A stretch of DNA of 64,000 nucleotides, taken from NCBI RefSeq assembly GCF_034541975.1, contig NZ_JAVYJM010000001.1; one strand, given 5' to 3'. Every line of letters begins with the position of its first letter. Position 1 is the first letter of the stretch. Shown one piece after another: positions 30,558 to 39,446 of the stretch. Source of the stretch: Dermacoccus abyssi (GTDB lineage: Bacteria > Actinomycetota > Actinomycetes > Actinomycetales > Dermatophilaceae). Made by a program: the position numbers and the translations under genes. Below the pieces are notes generated by a model. The model was not told the DNA's origin, did no database searches, and saw only the letters and a program-made list of their open reading frames with translations.

Positions 30558-31373
30558 CTCGACGGATCACGTCTGCACGTCGTCATCCCCGATGTCACCC
30601 GCGAGTTCTGGGCGGTGAACATTCGCAAGTTCGTCGCCACGAGTCATTCGCTCGACGATCTCGTGCGTCGCGGCTCGTTACCGTCGGGGCTCGCGAAGAT
30701 CCTGAGCGCATGTGTCCGCGCGGGTCTCAACGTGCTCGTTTCGGGGCAGACCCAGGCCGGCAAGACCACCATGCTCAACTGCCTGGCGAGTGCCATTCCG
30801 CCGACCGAGCGGGTCATCACCTGCGAGGAGGTCTTCGAGGTCCAACTCGCGGCGCGTGACTGGGTGGCGATGCAGTGTCGCCAACCCAACCTCGAGGGCA
30901 ACGGCGAGGTCACGCTGCGCATGCTCGTCAAGGAAGCACTGCGCATGCGCCCCTCGCGTGTCGTCGTGGGGGAGGTGAGGCAGGCCGAGTCGCTCGATCT
31001 GTTGTTGGCGCTCAACAGCGGTCTGCCGGGCCTCGCCACTCTGCACGCCAACTCTGCCCGTGAAGCCCTGACGAAGCTGTGCACACTTCCGCTGTTGGCG
31101 GGCCCCAATATTTCTTCGTCGTTCGTTGTCCCGACGGTCGCCAACGCGGTGGACCTCGTCGTCCACCTCGGCCTCGATCGGCACGGGCGCCGCTCCACCC
31201 GCGAGGTGCTGCGCGTGACCGGCCGCGTCGAAGGAGACACCGTGGAGGCGATCAGCCTTTACGAAGAGGGGCAGGACACCTACCCACGGCTGCTCGCGGC
31301 CTTTGACGGCGAACCCCGCTTCGCCCGGGCGGGTATTGACCTGGCTGCACTGGCGCGGGAGCTGTCGTCATGA
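30558..31373 (+). pseudogene. cpaF/tadA-type secretion ATPase, 5'-truncated
   Basis: The remaining 271 codons hold the VirB11/CpaF core: RLHVVIPDVTREFWAVNIRK, Walker A LVSGQTQAGKTTML, RVITCEEVFEVQL, RPSRVVVGEVRQAESLDLLL (Walker B and Asp box) and GLATLHANSAREAL (His box). CpaF is normally above 400 aa; the N-terminal domain is missing. A shorter product from GTG 30615 could be made, but it would lack substrate-recognition parts. The gene overlaps tadB by 4 nt and once powered the tad pilus. Confidence 0.85.
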
Positions 31374-32242
31374 CGGCGTTACTGTGCGCCGCGGCGGTCG
31401 GCACGGGTCTACTCCTCATGTGGAGTGCCTGGAGCGCGCCTCAGCCCGTGGCCCCGGTGGCGTCTCTACGCCGCTCACGTCAGTACGAGCGCGTGCGTGA
31501 GCAATTGACGCTCGCGGGATTTCGAGAGCAGGGGGTCGGAGCCGTCGTCGCGGCCTCAATGCTCAGTGCCCTCGTCGTAGGTGGCGTCGTTTTCGTCGCC
31601 ACCGCAGTTCCGGCTCTGACGTTGCTCGGTGGTGCCGTAGGTCTCTACGCGCCGTGGATGTTCGTGCGTCACCGCGCCGTCGTCCATCTTCGGGCTCGGC
31701 GTGAAGCGTGGCCCGACGCTGTCGATCACGTCGCCTCCGCGGTCCGCGCTGGCCTCTCCATTCCGGAAGCTCTGCGGCAACTCGCCCACCACGGTCCCGA
31801 GGTGTTGCGGGAGGACTTTGCCGCCTTCGCCCGGCACGATGCCGCGCACGGCCGCTTCGACGTGTCGCTCGACGTACTCAAGAGCTCCCTCGCGGATCCG
31901 GCCGCCGACCGGCTCATCGAGTCCTTGCGACTCGCCCGCAACGTCGGAGGATCCGACGTCGGACGTCTGCTTCGCACACTCAGCTCGTTCCTGCGCGAGG
32001 ACGCCGCGACACGCACTGAGTTGGCTGCCAAACAGAGCTGGACGGTGAGTGCCGCTCGCCTGGCGCTCGCGGCGCCTTGGCTCGCTCTCGTCGTGGTCGG
32101 TTTCCGCAGTGGCGGACTCGACGCCTACCGCTCCAGCACGGGAGTGGCCGTTCTCGTGGTGGGCGGCATCGTCTCGTGGATTGCCTACCTCGCCATGCGC
32201 GCCATCGGTCGGCTGCCGACAGAGGAACGAGTCATGCGATGA
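31370..32242 (+). CDS. tadB: TadB-type pilus assembly membrane protein
   Basis: The 290-aa protein has two N-terminal membrane helices, a cytoplasmic type II secretion F domain (DAVDHVASAVRAGLSIPEAL; ESLRLARNVGGSDVGRLLRT) and two C-terminal helices. It forms the inner-membrane platform of the Flp/Tad pilus. It starts with ATGA overlapping the cpaF stop and ends in ATGA overlapping tadC. Without a full CpaF the machine may not work unless another copy exists. Confidence 0.85.
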   Translation: MTALLCAAAVGTGLLLMWSAWSAPQPVAPVASLRRSRQYERVREQLTLAGFREQGVGAVVAASMLSALVVGGVVFVATAVPALTLLGGAVGLYAPWMFVRHRAVVHLRARREAWPDAVDHVASAVRAGLSIPEALRQLAHHGPEVLREDFAAFARHDAAHGRFDVSLDVLKSSLADPAADRLIESLRLARNVGGSDVGRLLRTLSSFLREDAATRTELAAKQSWTVSAARLALAAPWLALVVVGFRSGGLDAYRSSTGVAVLVVGGIVSWIAYLAMRAIGRLPTEERVMR

Positions 32243-33129
32243 GCACCTACGCAGCGTGGTGGCCGGCACTGTGCATCGGTGCCGGGCTACTGCTCATCGG
32301 TACATGGCTCGTGCGCCCGCGAACGTCACTTCTCGAGCAGCGCCTCACCGGCATTCTCACCGGTGACCGAGGTCCAGGATCACGCCGTAACGCACGAGCT
32401 CTGCTCGACTCCGTCGCGTCGGGGCTCGGGAGGGTCCTCGGAGGCGCTGACCACGTGCGCTCCCGACTCGAGCGAGCCGGGCTTGCCCCGGACGTTCAGA
32501 TGTTCCGCACGAGCCAAGCGGTATGGGGCATGACCGGCTTCGCCGCCGCATGCTTCGTGTTGCTGGTGGGTGGGTCGTCTTCGCAGTCCGGGCCGGTGGG
32601 CGCTACGGCTCTCATTCTGCTTGCGACGGGGCTCGGTGTCGTGCTTCGCGACCAGGTGTTGACGCAGCAGGCGACCCGTCGCGAGGCGCGCATGCTCACC
32701 GAGTTCCCGTCCGTGGCCGACATGCTGGCGCTCGCGGTAGCGGCAGGGCAGGGGCCCCTGGGCGCCCTCGAGCACGTGACCCGCCTGTGCAGCGGCCCGC
32801 TGTCGGACGAACTGCGTCGCGCTCTCGACGAGACGCGGGCAGGAACGCCACTGGCGCGGTCGCTCACGGGGGTCGCTCGGCGAACCAACGTCATGGCGGT
32901 CAACCGCTTCATCGAGGGCGTCATCGTCGCTCTCGAGAGGGGGACCCCGCTTGCCGACGTTCTTCGGGCCCAGGCTCAGGACGCCCGTGAAGCCGCCCGC
33001 GGGGAACTCATCGAATCAGCTGGGCGCAAGGAGGTCCTCATGATGGCGCCCGTCGTCTTCCTAGTGCTGCCGATCACCATCCTCTTCGCCGTCTATCCGG
33101 GCATCGCCGCCCTGGACCTCAACCTCTGA
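32239..33129 (+). CDS. tadC: TadC-type pilus assembly membrane protein
   Basis: The 296-aa protein is a second F-domain platform protein: an N-terminal hydrophobic anchor, SRLERAGLAPDVQMFRTSQA, EFPSVADMLALAVAAGQGPL, GVIVALERGTPLADVLRAQA and a C-terminal membrane segment (VFLVLPITILFAVYPGIAAL). It pairs with TadB. The ATG at 32239 overlaps the upstream stop by 4 nt, so the much longer reading from 32077 is rejected. Confidence 0.85.
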   Translation: MSTYAAWWPALCIGAGLLLIGTWLVRPRTSLLEQRLTGILTGDRGPGSRRNARALLDSVASGLGRVLGGADHVRSRLERAGLAPDVQMFRTSQAVWGMTGFAAACFVLLVGGSSSQSGPVGATALILLATGLGVVLRDQVLTQQATRREARMLTEFPSVADMLALAVAAGQGPLGALEHVTRLCSGPLSDELRRALDETRAGTPLARSLTGVARRTNVMAVNRFIEGVIVALERGTPLADVLRAQAQDAREAARGELIESAGRKEVLMMAPVVFLVLPITILFAVYPGIAALDLNL

Positions 33130-33179
33130 CCCCACCCTGTCGGAACTCCTCACCGACACCCCACCGGAAGGAACACACC

Positions 33180-33392
33180 ATGTCTCATCTCGTCTCAGTC
33201 CAGCGCCGGGTCCGCCGAGCCGCCGGCAACGTCATGACACGGCTGACAGGCCAACCGGATCGCGGCGACGTGCCCGGTTGGGTGCTGGTCACCCTCATGA
33301 CCGCGGGCCTCGTCACACTCCTGTGGCAGACGGCGGGGCCCCTGCTCAAGAACATGTTCACCGCCGCGATGAACAAGGTCTCCGGAGGATGA
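33180..33392 (+). CDS. Flp-like small pilin
   Basis: The 70-aa protein has a basic leader, a possible processing site near RGDVPGW, a single hydrophobic helix (GWVLVTLMTAGLVTLLWQTA) and a short tail ending NKVSGG. It lies between tadC and tadE-like genes, where actinobacterial tad loci encode the main pilin subunit. The GGAAGGAACA site lies upstream. Its ATG overlap with the next gene suggests coordinated expression. Confidence 0.7.
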   Translation: MSHLVSVQRRVRRAAGNVMTRLTGQPDRGDVPGWVLVTLMTAGLVTLLWQTAGPLLKNMFTAAMNKVSGG

Positions 33393-33802
33393 GTCGACGC
33401 CCGGAGCGTCGCGTCGCCGCGCTCTCCGGGGACGAAGGCTCGGCCGTGGCTGAGTACACGATGACGATGGCGCTCATCGTGGGCGTGTTCCTCGTCGTCT
33501 GCCAGTTCGCCTACGCCACCCACGTCCGTTCGACCCTCACGATGGCAGCAGCAGAGAGTGCCCGGTACGGCGCTCGGGTCGATGCCGGTCCCGGCGTGGC
33601 ACAGGAGCGCGCCCGCGACCTCGTGTCCGATTCCCTCAGTCCGCGTTACGCAGGATCGATCTCAGCGCATCGCAGCAGTGCGGAGGGGCTCGACGTCATT
33701 CGGGTGGACATCGACGCGCCCGTTCCCGTGCTCGGGCCGTTCGGTGTCGGGCTCACGCTGCACACCAGCGGGCGCGCGATCGTCGAGGAGCGTTCCTCGT
33801 GA
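33389..33802 (+). CDS. TadE-like pseudopilin
   Basis: The 137-aa protein has a short leader, then the TadE-type hydrophobic segment EGSAVAEYTMTMALIVGVFL with the conserved AE motif, and an extracytoplasmic domain (RAIVEERSS end). TadE-like minor pilins join the pilus base or tip. The ATG at 33389 overlaps the stop of the pilin gene by 4 nt. Confidence 0.78.
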   Translation: MSRRPERRVAALSGDEGSAVAEYTMTMALIVGVFLVVCQFAYATHVRSTLTMAAAESARYGARVDAGPGVAQERARDLVSDSLSPRYAGSISAHRSSAEGLDVIRVDIDAPVPVLGPFGVGLTLHTSGRAIVEERSS

Positions 33803-34260
33803 GCGTCGAAAGGGCTGTCGGTCACGACGTCGTCGACCGCCACAGTGAAGAAGGTTCCGCTCTCATCGAAACCATCGTGGTCATCGCAGTCTTGCTCCTG
33901 CCGCTCGTGTGGGTCGCGACCGCGCTCCTGCGTGTGGAAGCGGCCTCGTACGCGGCACGTCAGGCCGCTCGCGAAGCGGCGCGCACCTACGTCACGTCAT
34001 CCTCCAGTGCGGCAGGTGCTGCCCGCGCGAACACAGCAGCTCGGATCGCCTACGCCGACCAAGACGTGCCGGTCGGATCGACGGCCGTGACATGCACCCT
34101 CAGCCCTTGCCTGACGCCGGGTGCCTCGGTGCGGGCTTCCTCGCGAGCGACGGTGACGTTGCCGTTCGTGCCGAAGTGGCTCGCCGGGGCCGCGAACCTT
34201 CAGGTCACCGTGTCGTCGTCCCACGAACAGAAGGTCGAACAGTACGGGGGCCAACGATGA
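33799..34260 (+). CDS. TadE/TadF-like pseudopilin
   Basis: The 153-aa protein from GTG 33799 has the pattern EEGSALIETIVVIAVLLLPL followed by an alanine-rich helix with many arginines and an outer domain. It resembles TadE/TadF-like proteins of actinobacterial tad operons. It overlaps both neighbours by 4 nt. Confidence 0.75.
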   Translation: MSVERAVGHDVVDRHSEEGSALIETIVVIAVLLLPLVWVATALLRVEAASYAARQAAREAARTYVTSSSSAAGAARANTAARIAYADQDVPVGSTAVTCTLSPCLTPGASVRASSRATVTLPFVPKWLAGAANLQVTVSSSHEQKVEQYGGQR

Positions 34261-34757
34261 CCCGTTTCCGCGCGCCATGGATGTGCTTGCGAGCGTTGTT
34301 GAGTCGCCGCACCAAGGCTGCTGTGGCCGACGAGACCGGAGGTATCGGCTTGCTCGGTCTCGGTCTCAGCGTGTGCGTGTGCATGCTGCTCGTCGGGGGA
34401 GTGAGCGTGGCATCCGCGCAGATGGCTCGCCTCGACGTGCTCGATGCAGCCGACCACGCAAGCGCAGCGGCCGCTGACCGCATCTCCCTGGCCGGCGCCT
34501 ATACCGAGGGAGTCGACAACGCCACGCTCGATGCCGACGCGGCCTCGGCGGAGGCGGCACGCATCGTCGCTTCCACACCCTTGCCCAAGCACGTCACGTC
34601 GTGGCGCGTCAGAGGCGTCGAGGTCGTCGGCGAGCAGGTCACTGTTCGAGTACGGGCCGTCGTGCGTCCGCCGGTCGTCGGATCGGCCATGGCGGCTCTC
34701 GATGAACCCATGACCGTGGACGTCGTCTCACGTGCTGACGCCCATCTGGAGCGGTGA
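34257..34757 (+). CDS. Tad locus membrane protein, TadG/Rv3655c-like
   Basis: The 166-aa protein has a basic N-terminus, a glycine-rich membrane helix (GGIGLLGLGLSVCVCMLLVG) and an extracytoplasmic domain beginning ASAQMARLDVLDAADHASAA. This matches the helicase/secretion neighbour family of the tad cluster in actinobacteria. It is the last tad gene here; prfB follows after 50 nt with its own start region. Confidence 0.7.
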   Translation: MTRFRAPWMCLRALLSRRTKAAVADETGGIGLLGLGLSVCVCMLLVGGVSVASAQMARLDVLDAADHASAAAADRISLAGAYTEGVDNATLDADAASAEAARIVASTPLPKHVTSWRVRGVEVVGEQVTVRVRAVVRPPVVGSAMAALDEPMTVDVVSRADAHLER

Positions 34758-34807
34758 ACAATCGGTTGGTTGGGGAGTCGGGCGTCATAACGGATACCCT
34801 GGAAAGC

Positions 34808-35920
34808 GTGGCTGTCGACTTTCCTACCGAAATCAAGAACCTGCGCTCGACGATGGCGTCCGTGCGCGAGGTGCTCGACCTCGAGAAGCTGAAGAAGCAG
34901 ATCGCCGACCTCGAGGAGCAGTCTGCCGCCCCCGACCTGTGGGACGACGTCGAATCGGCCCAGAAGATCACCTCCGCCCTGTCTCGCGCGAACGCCGAGA
35001 AGGACCGCGTCGAGAACATGGACGCCGCGATCGACGACCTCGAGACCCTCGTCGAGATGGGTACCGAGGAGAACGACGCTGACACGATGGCCGAAGCCGA
35101 GCGCGAGCTCACGAAGCTGACGAAGGCCGTCGGCGAACTCGAGGTTCGCACCCTGCTCAACGGCGAGTTCGACGAGCGCGAGGCCGTCGTCACCATCCGC
35201 GCCGGCGCCGGTGGCGTCGACGCCGCCGACTTCGCCGAGATGCTCATGCGCATGTACCTGCGCTGGGCCGAGCGTCACGGCTACCCGACGAAGGTCATGG
35301 ACACCTCCTACGCCGAAGAGGCCGGTCTCAAGTCGGCCACGTTCGAAGTAAACGTGCCCTACGCCTTCGGGAATCTCTCGGTCGAGGCCGGCACTCACCG
35401 CCTCGTGCGCATCTCGCCGTTCGACAACCAGGGCCGCCGCCAGACGTCGTTCGCCGCCGTCGAGGTCGTGCCGCTCATCGAGACCACCGACACGATCGAG
35501 ATCCCCGAGAACGAGCTCAAGGTCGACGTCTTCCGCTCGTCGGGCCCCGGCGGTCAGAGCGTCAACACGACCGATTCGGCCGTGCGCATGACGCACATCC
35601 CCACCGGCACTGTCGTCTCGATGCAGAACGAGAAGAGCCAGATCCAGAACCGTGCTGCCGCTCTGCGCGTCATGCAGTCGCGCCTGCTGCTCATCAAGAA
35701 GCAGGAGGAAGCCGCGCAGAAGAAGGAACTGGCCGGTGACGTCAAGGCCAGCTGGGGCGACCAGATGCGCTCCTACGTCCTGCACCCCTACCAGATGGTC
35801 AAGGACTTGCGCACCGAGCACGAGGTCGGCAACACCAGCGGCGTCTTCGACGGCGACATCGACGGCTTCGTCGAAGCAGGCATCCGCTGGAAGCGTGCTG
35901 CGGACCGCGACGACGACTGA
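34808..35920 (+). CDS. prfB: Peptide chain release factor 2
   Basis: The 370-aa protein has the RF2 anticodon-like tripeptide SPF in RISPFDNQGRRQTSF and the catalytic GGQ in FRSSGPGGQSVNTTDSAVRM. It reads UAA and UGA stops on the ribosome. The start is GTG at 34808 with GGAAAG upstream and a -10-like GATACCC sequence before it. No programmed frameshift is seen, as usual in actinobacteria. Confidence 0.95.
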   Translation: MAVDFPTEIKNLRSTMASVREVLDLEKLKKQIADLEEQSAAPDLWDDVESAQKITSALSRANAEKDRVENMDAAIDDLETLVEMGTEENDADTMAEAERELTKLTKAVGELEVRTLLNGEFDEREAVVTIRAGAGGVDAADFAEMLMRMYLRWAERHGYPTKVMDTSYAEEAGLKSATFEVNVPYAFGNLSVEAGTHRLVRISPFDNQGRRQTSFAAVEVVPLIETTDTIEIPENELKVDVFRSSGPGGQSVNTTDSAVRMTHIPTGTVVSMQNEKSQIQNRAAALRVMQSRLLLIKKQEEAAQKKELAGDVKASWGDQMRSYVLHPYQMVKDLRTEHEVGNTSGVFDGDIDGFVEAGIRWKRAADRDDD

Positions 35921-35955
35921 CCTCACCGACGGGACCGAGAGCGCTCCACACCACG

Positions 35956-36723
35956 ATGATCCGATTCGACGACGTCTCCCTGACGTACGACAAGAACCAA
36001 GCCCCGGCGCTGGAGCACGTCAGCTTCAACATCGCGCGCGGTGAGTTCGTCTTCCTCGTCGGCGCCTCCGGTTCCGGCAAGAGTTCGCTCATGCGCCTCA
36101 TGACGCACGAGGTCGCGCCCACCGACGGCGAGATCCACGTCGCCGGGCGCGAACTGCGCAACATGCCGCGACGCAAGGTCCCAAGCCTGCGACGCGACAT
36201 CGGTGTCGTCTTCCAGGATTTCCGTCTCCTCGAGAACAAGACGGTCGAGGAGAACGTGGCCTTCGTCCTCGAGATCCTCGGACGTCGACGCGGCGCCATC
36301 CGCCGGGCCGTGCCCGAGTCGCTCGAACTCGTCGGGCTGGCGGAGAAGGCCAAGCGCTTCCCGCACGAGCTCTCCGGCGGTGAGCAGCAGCGCGTGGCGA
36401 TCGCCCGCGCCGTCGTCAAGCAGCCCGCCATCCTGCTCGCCGACGAGCCCACCGGAAACCTCGACCCCGCGAACTCGGACGACGTCGTCGGGGTGCTCGA
36501 TCGCATCAACCGCACGTCGACGACGCTCGTCATGGCCACGCACGACAACAGCCTCGTCGACCGCCTGCAGCGTCGCGTGCTCGAGATGAAGGACGGCCGC
36601 CTCGTGCGCGACTCCACCGGTGGTTACCGAGCCGAAGCCCTCGAACCGGACCTGGGTGAACTCGGTACGCGCAGCGCCTACCGCGCGGCGCACGGATCCC
36701 ATCGTCTGGAGGAGACGCCGTGA
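35956..36723 (+). CDS. ftsE: Cell division ATP-binding protein FtsE
   Basis: The 255-aa ABC ATPase has Walker A (VGASGSGKSSLMRLM), the signature LSGGEQQRVAIARA, Walker B (ILLADEPTGNLD) and the switch histidine in VMATHDNSLVD. The longer C-terminal tail is typical of actinobacterial FtsE. With FtsX it transmits the division signal across the membrane to peptidoglycan hydrolases. It overlaps ftsX by 4 nt (GTGA). Confidence 0.96.
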   Translation: MIRFDDVSLTYDKNQAPALEHVSFNIARGEFVFLVGASGSGKSSLMRLMTHEVAPTDGEIHVAGRELRNMPRRKVPSLRRDIGVVFQDFRLLENKTVEENVAFVLEILGRRRGAIRRAVPESLELVGLAEKAKRFPHELSGGEQQRVAIARAVVKQPAILLADEPTGNLDPANSDDVVGVLDRINRTSTTLVMATHDNSLVDRLQRRVLEMKDGRLVRDSTGGYRAEALEPDLGELGTRSAYRAAHGSHRLEETP

Positions 36724-37631
36724 GGCTTCGTTTCCTCACCTCCGAGGTGTGGCAGGGCGTTCGACGCAACACCTCGATGATCGCGTCCGTCGTGCTCGTC
36801 TCGATGGTCTCGCTGTTCTTCGTCGGTTCCGGCCTGCTCGCCCAGCGTCAGGTGGACCAGGCCAAGGGCGACTGGTACGAGAAGGTCCACGCCTTCGTCT
36901 TCCTGTGTACCGACTCGGACACGAACGTCGCGTCGTGTGCCGGGGGAGAGGCGAGTACAGCCCAGACCGAGGCGGTCAAGAGCAACCTCGACAACCTGCG
37001 CCCACTCGTGACGAAGGTCGACTACAAGACGAGCGAACAAGCCATCGCGATGTTCCGCGAGCAGTACAAGGACTCGCCGTACGTCAGCAGCGTCGACGCG
37101 AAGTCGATGCCGGCGTTCTACGAGGTTCGCCTGTCGGATCCGCAGCGCTTCGACGAGATCGCGAGTGGATTCCAGGGCATGCCCGGCGTCGCGCACGTGA
37201 GCAATCTGCATCAGGTGCTCGCGCCGTTCTTCTCCTTCCTCAACATGCTCGGTGTGGGTTCGGCCATCATCGCCGGTCTCATGGTGGTCTGTTCCATCCT
37301 GCTCATGGTCACGACCATCCGGCAGGTCGCGTTCACCCGCCGCCGCCAGGTCGGCATCATGCGACTCGTCGGTGCCTCGAGCGCCACCATCTATCTGCCG
37401 TTCGTCGCGGAGGTCCTCATCGCCTCCCTCGCCGGTGCGGTGCTCGCGTCCGGCCTGTTGTGGGCGATGGTGCACTTCGGCGTGAGTGGGCTCGCGAGTT
37501 CGGGCGGCGGCTTCGTCAATCTCATCGGTGACAGCGACGTCCTCGTCGTCGTCCCCTGGCTCTTCCTGGGAGCCTTCGTCCTCGCTGTCTCGACGTCGTG
37601 GGTGACGCTGCGTCGTTATCTCAAGGTCTGA
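36720..37631 (+). CDS. ftsX: Cell division protein FtsX
   Basis: The 303-aa protein has one N-terminal membrane segment (NTSMIASVVLVSMVSLFFVG), an extracytoplasmic loop with two cysteines (FLCTDSDTNVASCAGG), and three C-terminal helices with the FtsX-type VAFTRRRQVGIMRLVGASS. It is the membrane partner of FtsE. The start is GTG at 36720. Its stop overlaps the next ATG by 1 nt (TGATG). Confidence 0.95.
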   Translation: MRLRFLTSEVWQGVRRNTSMIASVVLVSMVSLFFVGSGLLAQRQVDQAKGDWYEKVHAFVFLCTDSDTNVASCAGGEASTAQTEAVKSNLDNLRPLVTKVDYKTSEQAIAMFREQYKDSPYVSSVDAKSMPAFYEVRLSDPQRFDEIASGFQGMPGVAHVSNLHQVLAPFFSFLNMLGVGSAIIAGLMVVCSILLMVTTIRQVAFTRRRQVGIMRLVGASSATIYLPFVAEVLIASLAGAVLASGLLWAMVHFGVSGLASSGGGFVNLIGDSDVLVVVPWLFLGAFVLAVSTSWVTLRRYLKV

Positions 37632-38866
37632 TGAACGTGGGTGCACTCTCCTCGCGACGCTCTCGCGCGGCTGCCTCGATGGCCGTCGTCGCGGCCCTGA
37701 CGCTGGGCGCCGGCTCGGCGGCATTCGGCGACGACGTCGACGACAAGATCAAGGCGAGCAAGTCCGAGATCGACGACCTGTCGAAGGAACTGACGGCCGC
37801 GGACGCGAAGCTCAAGAAGACCGACGCCGCGGTCGCCGCCGCTCACAAGAAGGTCACGACGGCACGGTCCAAACTGACGAGCGCGCAGCAGAAGCAGACC
37901 GACGCCAAATCCGATTACGACCTTGCTAAGGCCGACGAGGACGCGTCACTCAAGGCGCTCGCCCGCAACCGCACCGATCAGGCGGCCGCTCGGACGCAGG
38001 TCGGTGGTCTCGCGCGCAACGCCTTCGAGTCCGGTGGCTTGGGTGACGTCACCTTCACCGTCCAGGTGCTCACCTCGAAGACCGACGTCACGGGCTCCAT
38101 GGCGCTCGCCGACATCGTCATGCGACGCCAGCAGGGCGTCATCACGAACCTCAAGAGTTCCGCGGCCGCCGGGCAGAGCGAAGCCGCGCGTCTTGCCGAG
38201 GTCCGCCGCAAGGCGAGCCTGGCGAAGACGAAGCAGGACGCCGCCGTGGCTGCCGCGTCCGCGGCCAAGAAGCAGGCCGACACCGCCGAATCTGACCTCA
38301 AGACGGTCCAGGCGACGCAACAGAGCGACCGAGCGTCACTGGCCAAGGAGAAGAAGAAGGAAGAGGCGAAGCTCGCGGCCCTCGAGGCGGAGAGCAACCG
38401 ACTCAAGAACATCACCTCGACGAGCGACAACCTCGACCCGAGCGTCACGAAGCTGACGAACGAAGGCGGCTTCCTCGCCGCACCCGGACCGGCGTCCTCG
38501 ATCGTGTCGCCGTACGGCTATCGGTTCCACCCGGTGCTGCGGATCCAGAAGCTGCACGAGGGCGACGACTACCCGTTCGCCTGTGGCACCCCCGTGTACG
38601 CGTCGGGTGACGGCACCGTCATCGAAGCGAACTACAACGGGATCTCGGGCAACCACGTCTACATCAGCCACGGAACCGTCAACGGCGTACAGCTCACCAC
38701 GGCGTACATGCACTTCACGAGCCTTCGCGTCAGTGCCGGGCAGAAGGTCAAGAAGGGCCAGCAGATCGGTGTATCCGGCATGACCGGGCGCGTCACCGGA
38801 TGCCACCTCCACTTCGAGACCCGAGAAAATGGTGTCGCGGTCAACCCACGCAAGTGGGTAGGGTGA
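37631..38866 (+). CDS. Secreted M23 (LytM) peptidoglycan hydrolase with coiled coil
   Basis: The 411-aa protein has a signal peptide (AAASMAVVAALTLGAGSAA), a long coiled coil (about residues 40-280) and a C-terminal M23 domain with zinc ligands in KLHEGDDYPF and GCHLHFETRENG, the HxxxD and HxH motifs. The layout is that of RipC/EnvC-like hydrolases activated by FtsEX, and the gene directly follows ftsX. It cuts peptide cross-links during cell separation. Confidence 0.93.
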   Translation: MNVGALSSRRSRAAASMAVVAALTLGAGSAAFGDDVDDKIKASKSEIDDLSKELTAADAKLKKTDAAVAAAHKKVTTARSKLTSAQQKQTDAKSDYDLAKADEDASLKALARNRTDQAAARTQVGGLARNAFESGGLGDVTFTVQVLTSKTDVTGSMALADIVMRRQQGVITNLKSSAAAGQSEAARLAEVRRKASLAKTKQDAAVAAASAAKKQADTAESDLKTVQATQQSDRASLAKEKKKEEAKLAALEAESNRLKNITSTSDNLDPSVTKLTNEGGFLAAPGPASSIVSPYGYRFHPVLRIQKLHEGDDYPFACGTPVYASGDGTVIEANYNGISGNHVYISHGTVNGVQLTTAYMHFTSLRVSAGQKVKKGQQIGVSGMTGRVTGCHLHFETRENGVAVNPRKWVG

Positions 38867-38917
38867 CGCGCTGACGGGCGCAGTACGGGACGAACACGAG
38901 ACGAGGAGGTGAGCCGC

Positions 38918-39394
38918 ATGCCCAAGGAGAAGGGCACGAAGGTCATCGCGAACAACAAGAAGGCGCGCCACGACTTCCACATCGAGGACACGGTCGAGGC
39001 CGGCCTCTCCCTCATGGGCACCGAGGTGAAGAGCCTGCGCATGGGTCGGGCCTCGCTCGTCGACGGCTACGTCCTCGAACGTGACGGTGAGATGTGGCTC
39101 GAGAACGTCCACATCCCCGAGTACATGCAGGGCACGTGGACCAACCACTCGGCGCGTCGGCGGCGCAAGCTGCTCCTGCACAAGGCCGAGATCATCAAGT
39201 TGGCCGACAAGGCGCAGTCGAAGGGCTACACGATCGTGCCCTTGTCGCTGTACTTCAAGGACGGGCACGCCAAGGTCGAGATCGCACTGGCCAAGGGCAA
39301 GCAGCTGCACGACAAGCGTCAGACGCTGCGTGAGCGTCAGGACAACCTCGAGGCCCAGCGCGAGATGCAGATCCGCCTCAAGCGCGGCGGGTGA
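38918..39394 (+). CDS. smpB: SsrA-binding protein SmpB
   Basis: The 158-aa protein has the OB-fold pattern KKARHDFHIEDTVEAGLSLM, GTEVKSLRMGRASLVDGYV and a basic C-terminal tail needed for tmRNA action (DKRQTLRERQ). It binds tmRNA and delivers it to stalled ribosomes. GAGGAGGTGAG precedes the ATG at 38918. The tmRNA gene lies 5.8 kb away at 45150. Confidence 0.95.
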   Translation: MPKEKGTKVIANNKKARHDFHIEDTVEAGLSLMGTEVKSLRMGRASLVDGYVLERDGEMWLENVHIPEYMQGTWTNHSARRRRKLLLHKAEIIKLADKAQSKGYTIVPLSLYFKDGHAKVEIALAKGKQLHDKRQTLRERQDNLEAQREMQIRLKRGG

Positions 39395-39446
39395 CCCGTT
39401 CGCCCCTTCGCTCATGCCCCTTCCTCGCTCATGGCAAGGTAGGGGC

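Noticed and set aside
34499..35926. 475-codon reverse ORF across prfB
   Set aside because: Shadow of the release factor gene; no recognisable domain.
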